DNA from: Leptolyngbya sp. O-77
GTDB taxonomy: Bacteria > Cyanobacteriota > Cyanobacteriia > Elainellales > Elainellaceae
Length of the DNA: 64,000 nt
Assembly: GCF_001548395.1 (NCBI RefSeq)
Contig: NZ_AP017367.1
Location: forward strand, 5,183,001-5,247,000
Direction of reading: 5' to 3'
A program made the position numbers and the translations under genes. Below are positions 26,717-35,729 of the stretch, piece by piece. Below the pieces are notes generated by a model, which was not told the origin of the DNA, ran no database searches, and saw only the letters and a list, made by a program, of their open reading frames with translations. The first letter of the stretch is position 1. Every line of letters starts with the position of its first letter.

Positions 26717-27906
26717 ACCCACGGATAATAGCCTCTATTCCCTTTGTCTCTATTCCCTTTTCGAGCCTGCACCCCATGCGCCATTCCACCGAACTCTCAG
26801 ACTATGAGTTTGAACCGCTGCAACCGACCACGGTGGCCCTGTCTCCTGCTGCGGTGGACTGGGCAGCGCAGATTTGCCAGCAGGTGCCTCCAGAGCAGCA
26901 GTGGATGACGTTTTTGCGAGCGCTGGCGCTGGGGGGGGTGCAGCAGTGGCTTGAAGACGGCGTGTCAGGCTTGACGCTGACCTACGACCCCGCCCAGCCG
27001 CCGGGTTTGCATGTGCAGGGAACGGTGCATGGGTTTCGCCTGTGTATTGTGCCCCAGGGAACCCTCAGCGATGGCCAGGTGCCCATTCCCCAACCCACGC
27101 TGGAGGATGTCCAGGGGTTTGCTCACCTGTATCTGCTAGTGGAGGTGCGAGAAGAGGTCGATCAGGTGACGATTCTCGGCGGTCTGCGGCGCGATCGCCT
27201 GCTAACCCAGCGAGACGCGCTGACCCTCAACGACAACGGCACTTATACCGTTCCCGTGGCATTCTTCGACACGGCTCCTGAGGAAATTCTGCTTTACCTC
27301 AACTGCCTAGACCCGGCCCAGTTGGAAACGGTGGGTCAACTGCCCCAAGCCGCTTCCCCAACCCAGGAGATGACTCAGGAGGCGATTAATGTGTGGCGCT
27401 GGCTGGGCGATCGCCTCGACACGCTATCCAACACCGTCACTAGCACCCTGACCTGGGCGCTGCTGCCGCCGCTGGCGATGTCCCCTGCGCTGCGGTCGAG
27501 CCACGGCCCGGCTGAAACCCTGGCCACTGTGCTACGTCAGCTAGAACCGGCGGGGGTGATGATTCCTGCCACGGCCCGGGGAGCCTATACAGATTTGCAA
27601 CGGGCGGGCGTGCCCCTGCGCCTTTGTGCCCTCACCTGGACGCATCTGGAAGGCTCCCAGCCGGAATGGTGTTTGCTGTTGGTGCTGGGGCCGACCCTCG
27701 GTGAACAGATCTTGCCGGGAACTCGTCTGGTGGTGCGCGATGCCGAAAAAATCCTGGCAGATAGCACCCTTTCCCCTATCTCTGGCGCAAACCACCTGTA
27801 TGCTCAGGTTTTCGGCACCTGGGAGGAAGCCTTCCGGGTTTCCGTTACCCTGCCGGATGGGTCTACTCTAAGCTGGCCGCCCTTTGTATTTCATCCCGAA
27901 GCATGA
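26713..27906 (+). CDS. DUF1822 family protein
   Basis: 397 residues from the overlapping ATG; an in-frame ATG at 26776 would remove 21 residues and better fits the usual start (MRHSTELSDYEFEPLQP). Family features are the N-terminal helix QQWMTFLRALALGGVQQWLEDG and the LYLLVEVREEVDQVTILGGLRRDRL strand, then an IPQPTLEDVQGFAHL block. DUF1822 is restricted to cyanobacteria as far as I know, is of unknown function, and travels with CHASE2/CHAT and DUF928 genes. Cytosolic by sequence. It overlaps the sigma-like gene by 4 bp and lies 10 bp from the CHAT-CHASE2 gene. Confidence 0.82.
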   Translation: MNPRIIASIPFVSIPFSSLHPMRHSTELSDYEFEPLQPTTVALSPAAVDWAAQICQQVPPEQQWMTFLRALALGGVQQWLEDGVSGLTLTYDPAQPPGLHVQGTVHGFRLCIVPQGTLSDGQVPIPQPTLEDVQGFAHLYLLVEVREEVDQVTILGGLRRDRLLTQRDALTLNDNGTYTVPVAFFDTAPEEILLYLNCLDPAQLETVGQLPQAASPTQEMTQEAINVWRWLGDRLDTLSNTVTSTLTWALLPPLAMSPALRSSHGPAETLATVLRQLEPAGVMIPATARGAYTDLQRAGVPLRLCALTWTHLEGSQPEWCLLLVLGPTLGEQILPGTRLVVRDAEKILADSTLSPISGANHLYAQVFGTWEEAFRVSVTLPDGSTLSWPPFVFHPEA

Positions 27907-27916
27907 GAGGACGGCA

Positions 27917-30316
27917 ATGGTGTATCGTCTCACCGTCCACAAAATTGACCAAAGCTGCTTGTTTGATCTGTCCTGGGGCAAAGGGCAACGGCTGACCGCC
28001 AGTGTGGTCTTTCCAGAGGAGATGCTGTCGCTCTACGCAGCCTGGCAGCGGGCTTATCTGGGCTATTACAAGCAGGCATTGCGGGGGCGGGCAGGGGGCG
28101 CAGGGCAGGTGACCGCCCCTGCGATCGACTGGCATAGCCAACTGGTGCAGGCAGAGGCGCGGCTGTTGTCGGAGTTTCATACCTGGCTGAGGCAGGGCGA
28201 TCTGTATGATTTGCGCCAGGAGGTGGTGGCGGCGGCGCAGTCCCAGGGGTTGGCAGAACTGTTTCTCACCTGTACGCCGCTGGATCTGGCCCGGCTGCCC
28301 TGGGAAACTTGGGAGTTTGGCGGGCCGGTGCAAATTGTGCGATCGCCCGCCACAATCCGAGCCACCACAGCCCACCGACCCACCGGCCGACGCAGCAAAG
28401 CCAGGGTGTTGGCGATTTTGGGCGATGAAACGGGATTGAACTTCAGCGGCGAACGGCAGGCCCTCGATGCTCAGCGGCGACTCCTGGAGATTCACTATGT
28501 GGGCTGGCAGCCCGGAGAAGACCCCATTGCTCTGAAGCAGCGGGTGTGTGAGGCGATCGCCGACTCGCTGGGATGGGATGTGCTGTTTTTTGCGGGCCAC
28601 AGCAATGAGGCGGCCCTGGTAGGCGGACAAGTGGCGATCGCCCCCCAGACCTCTCTCACGCTCAAAGACCTGACCCCCTATCTGCAAACCGCCCAGCAGC
28701 GCGGACTCCAGTTTGCCTTTTTCAACTCGTGCAGTGGTCTCGACATTGCTCAGGGGCTAATTAACCTCGGACTCAGCCAAGTCGCCATCATGCGAGAGCC
28801 GATTCATAACGAAGTCGCTCAGGCGTTTTTGGCGCAACTGCTGCAACGGCTAACCCAGGAGCAAAACGTGCAGGAGGCGCTGCATGGAGCCTGTCAGTCT
28901 CTCCGGGCCGAACAAAGCCTCACCTATCCCTCGGCCTATCTGGTGCCGTCGCTGTTTCGCCACCCGACCTCCGTGCCCTACCGTCTGGAACCTGGGGGCT
29001 GGCGATCGCGGCTGCGGCGCTGGCGGCCTACCCGACACGAAGCCCAAATCGTTGCGGCCCTGGCGCTGGTGAGCCTGATCCCGACGCTGCCGCCGACGGA
29101 ATTTCCAGTTTCGCCCCAGGCCTGGCTCCTGGATCGGCGGGTGCTGGCCCAGGCCGTTTATCGGGATCTCACCGGGCAACTGGGCGATGATGACCCATCC
29201 GCCGTGGTGTTGGTGCAGATCGATGGCGAAAGCTTCCGCCAGTGGGATATTTCCACTTACCACCCGATTAACCGGGTGATGGTGGCCGATATTGTCGCCA
29301 CGCTGGTCGATCGAGGTGCGGCCGTCGTGGGCATCGACTACCTGCTCGATCTGGCTCAGCCGGGGCAGGATGACCAACTGAATGAAGTTTTGACAGGGGC
29401 GATCGCCCAGCAGCAAACCTGGTTTGTGTTTGGCACGGTGCGACAGAACGGCCGCTGGCTGCCACCTCATCCCAATGTGATTGACTCAGACCGCATCCTG
29501 CTGGGAGATGCCTGGTCGCCCTGGCGACGGGTGCAGCCCTACCGCCCCCAGAGCGATCGCCCCGGCCCGTTTAGCCACCAGCTTGTTGTTGCCCAACGGC
29601 TCCGTCAACAGCGACGCACCGGGACGCGCTCCGGGCCACAGCCCACGCTCCAGGGGCCGCCCCTGGCTGAGCAGGTTCGCCGCGCCTTGCAAACCCACGA
29701 CCTGAATCTGTCCCCACGGGCTACGCTGCACCCGCTTACAGAACTGTCCTACGAAGCCTGGCAGCACTGGCTCCAGCCGATTCTTGATTTGTCCCTGCCG
29801 CCAGAGCGGGCGTTTACCGCCATCCCGGCCTGGTCGCTGCGTCAGGATGCCGCAGCGTTGCCCGACTTTAGGGACGCGATTGTGATTGTGGCCGCAGGGG
29901 GCTACGAAGCGGCCGGGCTGGCCCCCAACGGAGCCGATAACCTAGTGCCGCCGCCCGCCCTGCGCTACTGGCGCGATCGCACGCTGCATCCAGCGACCCA
30001 CTTCACAGGCGGCGAAGCCCACGCCTACATGACCCACCACCGCCTTGCCAATCGCCTGGTCATCCCCATTCCCGATCTGTGGATGATTCTGCTGGCGGCG
30101 GTGGGCGGCAAGGCTCTGAGCTTATCCCTGGGCGATCGCCCCCGCCCCCGCCCCCTCGTTGCTGCGGGCCTGAGCGCTGCGACTGCTGGATACGGACTGC
30201 TGTCCCTGCAACTCTACATCAGCGCCGGGATGCTGCTGCCCTGGCTACTGCCATCCCTAGTGGTGTGGTGTTATAGTTTACCCAGACTACGGGAGAATAC
30301 GGATGAACCTCGTTAA
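27917..30316 (+). CDS. CHAT-CHASE2 fusion membrane protein
   Basis: 799 residues from the ATG at 27917 (AGAGGA five bases upstream). Residues about 60-335 are a CHAT peptidase-like domain with His in LFFAGHSNEAAL and Cys in FAFFNSCSGLDIA. A hydrophobic segment follows at about 378-395. Residues about 400-690 form a CHASE2 extracytoplasmic sensor domain (VLVQIDGESFRQW, ADIVATLVDRGAAVVGIDYLLD, FRDAIVIVAAG). Three C-terminal membrane helices (about 705-785) end at WCYSLPRLRENTDE. CHASE2 normally fronts a kinase, cyclase or phosphodiesterase; here the cytosolic output would be a caspase-like protease at the N-terminus. The last 14 bases overlap the DUF928 start, so the four genes form one operon. 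Confidence 0.88.
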   Translation: MVYRLTVHKIDQSCLFDLSWGKGQRLTASVVFPEEMLSLYAAWQRAYLGYYKQALRGRAGGAGQVTAPAIDWHSQLVQAEARLLSEFHTWLRQGDLYDLRQEVVAAAQSQGLAELFLTCTPLDLARLPWETWEFGGPVQIVRSPATIRATTAHRPTGRRSKARVLAILGDETGLNFSGERQALDAQRRLLEIHYVGWQPGEDPIALKQRVCEAIADSLGWDVLFFAGHSNEAALVGGQVAIAPQTSLTLKDLTPYLQTAQQRGLQFAFFNSCSGLDIAQGLINLGLSQVAIMREPIHNEVAQAFLAQLLQRLTQEQNVQEALHGACQSLRAEQSLTYPSAYLVPSLFRHPTSVPYRLEPGGWRSRLRRWRPTRHEAQIVAALALVSLIPTLPPTEFPVSPQAWLLDRRVLAQAVYRDLTGQLGDDDPSAVVLVQIDGESFRQWDISTYHPINRVMVADIVATLVDRGAAVVGIDYLLDLAQPGQDDQLNEVLTGAIAQQQTWFVFGTVRQNGRWLPPHPNVIDSDRILLGDAWSPWRRVQPYRPQSDRPGPFSHQLVVAQRLRQQRRTGTRSGPQPTLQGPPLAEQVRRALQTHDLNLSPRATLHPLTELSYEAWQHWLQPILDLSLPPERAFTAIPAWSLRQDAAALPDFRDAIVIVAAGGYEAAGLAPNGADNLVPPPALRYWRDRTLHPATHFTGGEAHAYMTHHRLANRLVIPIPDLWMILLAAVGGKALSLSLGDRPRPRPLVAAGLSAATAGYGLLSLQLYISAGMLLPWLLPSLVVWCYSLPRLRENTDEPR

Positions 30317-31061
30317 AACCCCAGCAATCCCCCTAAGCCTGTGGGTCGGTCTGTGGGTTGGACTATCCGCCCTGTCCCCATCCATCGCCCTGGCAAACCC
30401 CACCGACCCCTCCCAAGCAGACTCTCAAGACGCTGGTTCATGGCGGCGCTTTGTAGAATTTTTTCAGCGCGAGCGAGAAGATCGCAGCCGGGGGGAACCC
30501 GGACTTTCCCGCAGCCCTGATGTTCCCCCTAACGACACCTTTTGCATTGTCACCCCCGGACGGCGCGAGGTGATCTGGCACCAGCAGCCGATGTTTGTCA
30601 TGCAGGGACAGGTGAACCGAATGCACCTGCGGCCTGCTTGGAAAGACCTGACCCAGCCCGCACCCGCCACGCTGGGAACCGATTCGGCAACCCCCAACGC
30701 TGGTGGCTTCGTGACGACTCGCTTTGGCAATCTGGCACTGGAACCCGGCACTGAGTACGAGTGGCTCTTCTACGACACGCCCACCGATGACCTGCTCTAC
30801 CGGTTGCCCTTTTCAGTCATGGCAGCCGGGGAAGAGCGGGATCAAATTGCCGCCGATCTGTCCCAGATAGAAACGGGCTTGGCGCAGCAGGGAGCCAATC
30901 AGGAGGCGATCGCCCAGGCCAAAGCCACCTATTTTCTGGAAAAAGATATGCCCGCCGACGCGCTCCATGTCCTCTTTGCGGTGGACAATCCCACGCCGGA
31001 GTGGGTTGCCCTTCAGTCTGAGGCAATCGCGGCGATTTGCAGTTTTCCCCTGGGGCTATAG
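30303..31061 (+). CDS. DUF928 family exported protein
   Basis: 252 residues. Signal peptide (about 1-31, LWVGLWVGLSALSPSIALA-N). The mature part has the DUF928 pattern: PGLSRSP..., the RREVIWHQQPMFVMQG strand, FGNLALEPGTEYEWLF and LLYRLPFSVMAAGEERDQIAADL near 160-185. A C-terminal helical region follows (AQAKATYFLEKDMPADALHVLF), resembling a half TPR. DUF928 proteins are cyanobacterial, of unknown function, and are regularly found after DUF1822 and CHASE2 genes. Predicted periplasmic. Its start lies inside the CHAT-CHASE2 gene (14-bp overlap). Confidence 0.85.
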   Translation: MNLVKTPAIPLSLWVGLWVGLSALSPSIALANPTDPSQADSQDAGSWRRFVEFFQREREDRSRGEPGLSRSPDVPPNDTFCIVTPGRREVIWHQQPMFVMQGQVNRMHLRPAWKDLTQPAPATLGTDSATPNAGGFVTTRFGNLALEPGTEYEWLFYDTPTDDLLYRLPFSVMAAGEERDQIAADLSQIETGLAQQGANQEAIAQAKATYFLEKDMPADALHVLFAVDNPTPEWVALQSEAIAAICSFPLGL

Positions 31062-31134
31062 GCATCGTTGGGTGAATCAGTCGCTATTTGCCAGAACTAG
31101 AACGAGCCAGTAGTCACCGAATTTTTTCCTGACA

Positions 31135-31665
31135 ATGGCTCTACAACCAATTCCTAAAGCCCGACCCTCTGTCATGGGGCGATCGCTCGTGCGGCGATCG
31201 CTGCTCACTGCCTGTGCTGCCCTGTCTACGCTGGGTGTCGCTCTGGAAAGTGCGATCGCCTCCGTCCGCGTGCAGGCCGAACCCCTACGCGGCATTTCGC
31301 AAATGCCTGTGCGCGTGATGAAACTCTGTCATTTGGGCAGTCGCGAAGATCAACTGCAAGCGGCGGTGGTGCAACACCTCAACCGCCACAACATTCCGGC
31401 GGTCTCCAACCCGCGCGGACAACCTGTGGCCACCCCGCGATACGTGATCTCCATTGAATGTACCGACGATGGCGGGGCGATCAGTGTGCGGGGCAGTGTG
31501 TTTCACAACGTTCAACTCAATGGCCGCACCATAGAAGCCAATATCTACGGCAGTGGGGGAGGATACGGATCTCTAGGTTATGGGATGAGTTACTCTCAGG
31601 CGGAAAGAGAGCTATTGACCGGTCTGCTAGACACATTCATCCGGGATTGGCGATCGACCCGGTAA
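31135..31665 (+). CDS. Secreted protein of unknown function
   Basis: 176 residues; a second ATG at 31174 gives 163. Signal-peptide-like start (RRSLLTACAALSTLGVALESAIA). The mature region has MKLCHLGSREDQLQAAVVQHL, a strand RYVISIECTDDGGAISVRGSVF and a Gly/Tyr-rich stretch (YGSGGGYGSLGYG) before a C-terminal helix. I do not recognise a family. It follows the DUF928 gene by 73 bp on the same strand and may belong to the same transcription unit. Confidence 0.65.
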   Translation: MALQPIPKARPSVMGRSLVRRSLLTACAALSTLGVALESAIASVRVQAEPLRGISQMPVRVMKLCHLGSREDQLQAAVVQHLNRHNIPAVSNPRGQPVATPRYVISIECTDDGGAISVRGSVFHNVQLNGRTIEANIYGSGGGYGSLGYGMSYSQAERELLTGLLDTFIRDWRSTR

Positions 31666-31865
31666 AGCATTACAGGTTGAGGAACTGCGCCCTGTTGCAT
31701 TCGTTTCTACGAACCACCTCGCCCTTCCCCAGGATGAATACGTTTTTCCTCGTTAGCACGACCGGCCTTCAAGAAGTGGTTATCGCAAATTGGCTGAATA
31801 AGTGTGTCCCATCCAGAACTATGACCTGACGACTGCAATGCCACCCGTTTATGAGGACTTACCCT

Positions 31866-32552
31866 ATGCAGATTTCTCGCGCTCGTCGCTGCGCCCTTGC
31901 GCTGGGTTTACCTGGCTTGGCTCTGACCTCACTATTGGGAAGTGCCCCCAGCCTCGCCGCTGCCCAACCCTCAAGCGCAGCCCGCGCCGCCGCAGACAAC
32001 TCAGCCATCGTAACGAATCCGTTGGAAGCCCCGCAAGCGCTCAACACCGCTCACCTACCCATCCAAAGTCTCCAGGAGAGTCCAGCCTCGACTCACTATC
32101 TCCTAGCTCAAACTCCCCGTGAGGCCAATCGAATTAGATTGCAGCAACAGGCTGAAGCCTACAGACGACGGGCAGAGGAACGCAGGCGACGAGCAGAACA
32201 GCAGCGACAACAGGCCCAGGAACGCAGGCAGCGCAATGCAGAACGGGGGCAGCGCATTGCCGAACAGCGACGGCTAGAAGCAGAGCGGCAGCGGCGATAT
32301 TTTGAAAGTCTCTCTCCAGAACAGCAGCAGGCCTATTTAGCTCGGCAGAGAGCTTTGAGACAGCAAGCTAATCAGGCTGCTGCCGCTTTCTGGATATGGG
32401 TACTTTCAAATAGCTTGAGTTCGGGCGGGTCTGGTTCTGCTCCGTCGCGCAGTCCTGACTACTATGTGGTTCCAGACAATCGTCCCGCCCCTCAGCCTGC
32501 CCCAGCGCCGGTCGCTCCCATCAGCCCCTTCTATGGCGATCGCCACTGGTAA
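31866..32552 (+). CDS. Secreted coiled-coil protein, unknown
   Basis: 228 residues from the ATG at 31866, which has GAGGAC upstream; an in-frame ATG at 31851 coincides with that site. Signal peptide about 1-32 (SLLGSAPSLAAA). Residues about 85-165 are a highly charged Arg/Gln/Glu coiled coil (RRRAEERRRRAEQQRQQAQ and similar). Then comes a short hydrophobic helix (AAAAFWIWVLSNSL) and a Pro/Ala-rich tail. Probably envelope-associated. No family recognised; the low-complexity helix makes any homology weak. Confidence 0.62.
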   Translation: MQISRARRCALALGLPGLALTSLLGSAPSLAAAQPSSAARAAADNSAIVTNPLEAPQALNTAHLPIQSLQESPASTHYLLAQTPREANRIRLQQQAEAYRRRAEERRRRAEQQRQQAQERRQRNAERGQRIAEQRRLEAERQRRYFESLSPEQQQAYLARQRALRQQANQAAAAFWIWVLSNSLSSGGSGSAPSRSPDYYVVPDNRPAPQPAPAPVAPISPFYGDRHW

Positions 32553-32690
32553 CCCCTAATCTGCCCCAGTCTCATAGCGCTGGGGCACGCTACTCAATTC
32601 CATAGCGCTGAATGAGTTTAGACTACAGAGAACTAAGAACTTGCAGCCCCCGCGTTTGAACTTTACTTTACAAACTGAAGGAAGCCTCCC

Positions 32691-33393
32691 ATGCAATACG
32701 CCGTTGCTCGTTACCTTATTCGAGCTAATCTTACTCGCAAGTTGGGACTTCCCAGCCTGATTCTCGCTTCGCTGCTCAGCACCTCTCCCAGCCTTGCCGC
32801 AACGCAAGTCCGCGGAGCCCACCGTCCCCAACGAATCTAGCCCCGGTGCTGATGGCCAATATCTTCCGGCGCATTCGTGAAACGGTTCGGGGATGTCACC
32901 GATACGATTAACACGATTGACTCCTCCTTCCCCGCGAGGCAACCGGGGCGATCGCGAGAATACCTCACCACCGCAGCCCCAGTCCGCCCCACCCAGCGCA
33001 AACTCTGCCCCTTCTGCGCCTCCCGCATCCCGCCCTGCTCCGGCATCGAGCGATATTCAGATAGTTCATCGAGATAATGCGCCTAGTCGCTGCCAGGCTC
33101 AAGGCAACACTCTGCTGAGATGTGAAGCCTTCCAAATCGCAAGGGTTCATTCTGAAGGCGCTCTCATCTTTAGCTACTACTTTAACGGCAGTCCCTTTTC
33201 GTTTGTCACTGATGCCGCCTCTGAATTTCGCTTGGATCATGCCTCAAGCTATCGTGTTGTGGGGCTGATGTATGGTGGCGAAACGAGAGAGATACGTGGC
33301 TCCTGCGGTGTCACTCTCATCGGTGGTCAATATCGAGGAGCCGTCTGCCAAGCCGAGAACGGTATAGAGTTTACGTATCTCAATCGCAATTAA
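32691..33393 (+). pseudogene. Frameshifted secreted protein
   Basis: Pieces of one protein appear in successive frames. A start with GAAGG upstream gives a signal peptide (LGLPSLILASLLSTSPSLAA). The next piece, APVLMANIFRRIRETVR, is in another frame. It continues as DVTDTINTID if one G is removed from GGGG at 32889-32892. The C-terminal domain (32960-33393) reads from NTSPPQPQSAPP to FTYLNRN in a third frame and has Cys-containing strands (SRCQAQGNTLLRCEAF, RGSCGVTLIGGQYRGAVCQ). Either a decayed gene or sequencing errors. The intact product would be a secreted protein of about 230 residues with a Pro-rich linker. Family unknown. Confidence 0.6.
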
Positions 33394-33423
33394 TCGCCCT
33401 CATTCGCCGCCAGGAAACGCTCT

Positions 33424-34419
33424 ATGCCACCCACTTTTAAGTGCTTGAAACTCTGGGGCGATCCAATCGCTGCTGCTCTCAGGCTGCTGGTCGGCATCAG
33501 TCTGTCCTTGGCCCTGTCCCCCAGCCCCGCGTGGGCCAACGGTGGCAGCGCCCTGCTGTGGACAGGTCTAATTCACTTGGTGGTCGGCAACCTGGTGATT
33601 GCTTATCTAGAAGCGGGGCTACTCTGCTGGTGGTTTGGCACTCCCAGGGGGCGATCGCTCCTATTGCTGCTGGTGGCCAACTACGCCTCGGCCTGGGCGG
33701 GGGCGCTGCTGCTAGCCAATCGCCTGTCGCAGTATTCGGGCCTCACCATTGCGAATGTGCAGGTCTGGCTGGCGATCGCCGCCTTACTCGCTTTCTTACT
33801 CACTCTGGTCATCGAGTATCCCTTCTTCTGGCTCCTGCTGCGCCAGCGCAAGCGGCCGATTCAGACCGCGCTCAAGGCGACCCTGCTGATCCACGGCCTC
33901 AGCTACCTACTCCTGTTTGGCTGGTACAGTTTCAATAGCCAGACCAGCCTGATTAGCCAGACGCGAGTCGTGCCTGCGGCCCAACTCCAGCCCAGCCCCG
34001 CCTACACCCTGCATTACCTCAGTCCCGATGGCGCTCAGGCGCTACGACTGACCTCAGGCAAAACGGAACCCGTTGCCATCGACCGCGCCGCCTTTGATGC
34101 CCTGGCCGCGGAGCCACAGCCGAGCTTTGGCCCAGTGCCCAAACTCACTACCCGCACAGACTGGGATTACTACACCTATGTCTTTGCTGCGGGTGGCCTT
34201 ATCGGGCGAAACCGGATCACCCAAGCTCGCCAGCACTTTGCTTTAGAAACTCCCTTTGCGGTTTGGCCCATCAGCCATGCCACTCACCTGCCAGGCGATT
34301 GGCTGGTCTTTCAGCTTGGCCGCGACCAAATCTGCCTGCTGCATCCCGCCAGCCAGCGCATAGCCCTAATTGCCCGTGGCAAAACCCCCATCGTGAGGCT
34401 CTTCGACCATGCTGAGTAA
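33424..34419 (+). CDS. Polytopic membrane protein with C-terminal soluble domain
   Basis: 331 residues. Five or six hydrophobic helices fill about 15-175 (LLVGISLSLALSPSPAWA, LLWTGLIHLVVGNLVIAYL, LLLLLVANYASAWAGALLLA, WLAIAALLAFLLTLVIEYPFFWLLL, LIHGLSYLLLFGWYSF). About 150 soluble residues follow (QLQPSPAYTLHYLSPDG to IARGKTPIVRLF), probably beta-rich. I do not recognise the family. It is 30 bp after the frameshifted gene on the same strand and seems to continue the envelope gene series. Confidence 0.72.
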   Translation: MPPTFKCLKLWGDPIAAALRLLVGISLSLALSPSPAWANGGSALLWTGLIHLVVGNLVIAYLEAGLLCWWFGTPRGRSLLLLLVANYASAWAGALLLANRLSQYSGLTIANVQVWLAIAALLAFLLTLVIEYPFFWLLLRQRKRPIQTALKATLLIHGLSYLLLFGWYSFNSQTSLISQTRVVPAAQLQPSPAYTLHYLSPDGAQALRLTSGKTEPVAIDRAAFDALAAEPQPSFGPVPKLTTRTDWDYYTYVFAAGGLIGRNRITQARQHFALETPFAVWPISHATHLPGDWLVFQLGRDQICLLHPASQRIALIARGKTPIVRLFDHAE

Positions 34420-34422
34420 GTT

Positions 34423-34468
34423 GCTGAATGGGTCGCTGAATGGGTCGCTGAATGGGTCGCTGAATAGG
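34423..34468. repeat. 12-bp tandem repeat (GCTGAATGGGTC)
   Basis: Three exact units (34423, 34435, 34447) and a partial fourth directly after the stop of the membrane protein gene. Confidence 0.9.
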
Positions 34469-34937
34469 TTAAACATCCCCACAACTAGGTGTGGGAAAGC
34501 TTCTCCTCGCTCTGGGGCCGCTACCTGACTCTTGATCCCTGCCACATCTGCCGATAAACCTTTTGTGAAGGAACTTACTCTGATGTTTTTTCCGATCAGT
34601 AGCCGTTTAAGATTGGCACGATACTCAACAAGCTAGCCAATATGTTATTTACGATTGGAGCGATCGCCCGCACCCAGTCATCACCACCTACCGCCCATTG
34701 AGCCATTCCCGATTTCTCTCCCAATTTCTCAGGTTATTCCCTCATCTCCCGCTCTCAACCAAGCCCGTCCCGCAGGGGGAACTGGGGCCGACTGGAACGC
34801 CTGGAAGCGCGATCGCCCCGCCAGCGATGTGCAGCCCTTTGCAGGGATCTGGCGGAAGTAACTACCAGAGAATATCCCAGAGAATATCAACGATATTCCT
34901 CACGATTCAGAACATAATTCAGAACACGATTCGGAAA
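34469..34937. other. Gene-poor leader of the next gene
   Basis: An in-frame extension of the following gene reaches back to 34698, but its residues are low-complexity and precede a clear signal peptide, so I treat it as non-coding. Short direct repeats (AGAATATC, GATTCAGAACA/ATTCAGAACACGATTCGG) lie just before the start codon. Confidence 0.5.
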
Positions 34938-35495
34938 ATGATGATGAAGTCTACCTTAATTTGCTCTGCTTTGCTAGGAGTCTCAGTGGTGCTGTCAGAG
35001 CCTTTGGGGGCGATCGCCCAGACTCCCCAATTACTAATTGCCCAAAGGGCTGGCCGTCAGCCTATCGATTTTGCTGCCAATCCTGACCTGTGCCGGGGAC
35101 AAGTGGTCAACAATGGGCAAATCTGCGTGACAAACCTACCCGCTACCCAGCGCCCTGGGCAACGGCTAGCCACGATGGGCTATCTTTACACCGACCCCAA
35201 TCTTTTCACGCGCACTGTAACCACCATCCGGGTTATCGAGATGGAACCCAACCCAGCAAACCTGTCCTACGCGGTCTTTGTAGATGACAGAACCTTGCCC
35301 AACCAGTTCAACCCCGACGGGTTTGATCGCCCTCTCTTGTTTCTCGGTATCCGCAATGATGGGGCAGTCGTCATCAATTCAGGCTATGGCCAGTATCCTC
35401 CCCAGTTTGACCCAGAAGCAGAGGCCAACCGTCTGCTAGACCTGCACCAACCTGCGATTCAGCAGCTAATCACCGCGCTGATTCAAACCCAATAA
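34938..35495 (+). CDS. Secreted protein of unknown function
   Basis: 185 residues from the first of three consecutive ATG codons (34938, 34941, 34944). Signal peptide about 1-27 (LICSALLGVSVVLSEPLGAIA). The mature part begins with a PQLLIAQRAGRQPIDFAAN stretch, then two Cys (DLCRGQVVNNGQICVTN) and a beta-rich region with VTTIRVIEMEPNPANLSYAVF, PLLFLGIRNDGAVVINSGYG, and a final helix (EAEANRLLDLHQPAIQQLI). Unknown family, periplasmic by prediction. Confidence 0.68.
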   Translation: MMMKSTLICSALLGVSVVLSEPLGAIAQTPQLLIAQRAGRQPIDFAANPDLCRGQVVNNGQICVTNLPATQRPGQRLATMGYLYTDPNLFTRTVTTIRVIEMEPNPANLSYAVFVDDRTLPNQFNPDGFDRPLLFLGIRNDGAVVINSGYGQYPPQFDPEAEANRLLDLHQPAIQQLITALIQTQ

Positions 35496-35573
35496 GTCAA
35501 CACGCCGCCGTCTGGGTCGGATAAATAGGGAGGGGCGTGCCCAGACGCTCGATTGACTCCATCAACACTACAC

Positions 35574-35600
35574 AAGTCATACTCATCATGAGTATGACTT
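35574..35600. terminator. Near-perfect 27-bp palindrome between convergent genes
   Basis: AAGTCATACTCAT, one C, then ATGAGTATGACTT. 13-bp arms with a 1-nt centre, in the 234-bp gap between the plus-strand secreted gene and the minus-strand AttH-like gene. It could be a bidirectional terminator or a protein-binding palindrome; a 1-nt loop disfavours an RNA hairpin with all pairs formed. Nothing else is seen from 35496 to 35729. Confidence 0.55.
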
Positions 35601-35729
35601 AGGAAAGAGTGTACAGTGAATTCTTTTCGAGGTGTTCGCTTAAATACAAAACGTTACGGTAAACCCACAGCCAGCAGAGAATTGCCGCCAGAGAATTGCC
35701 GCTAGGGAATTAAGGATCTATCCGTCTGC

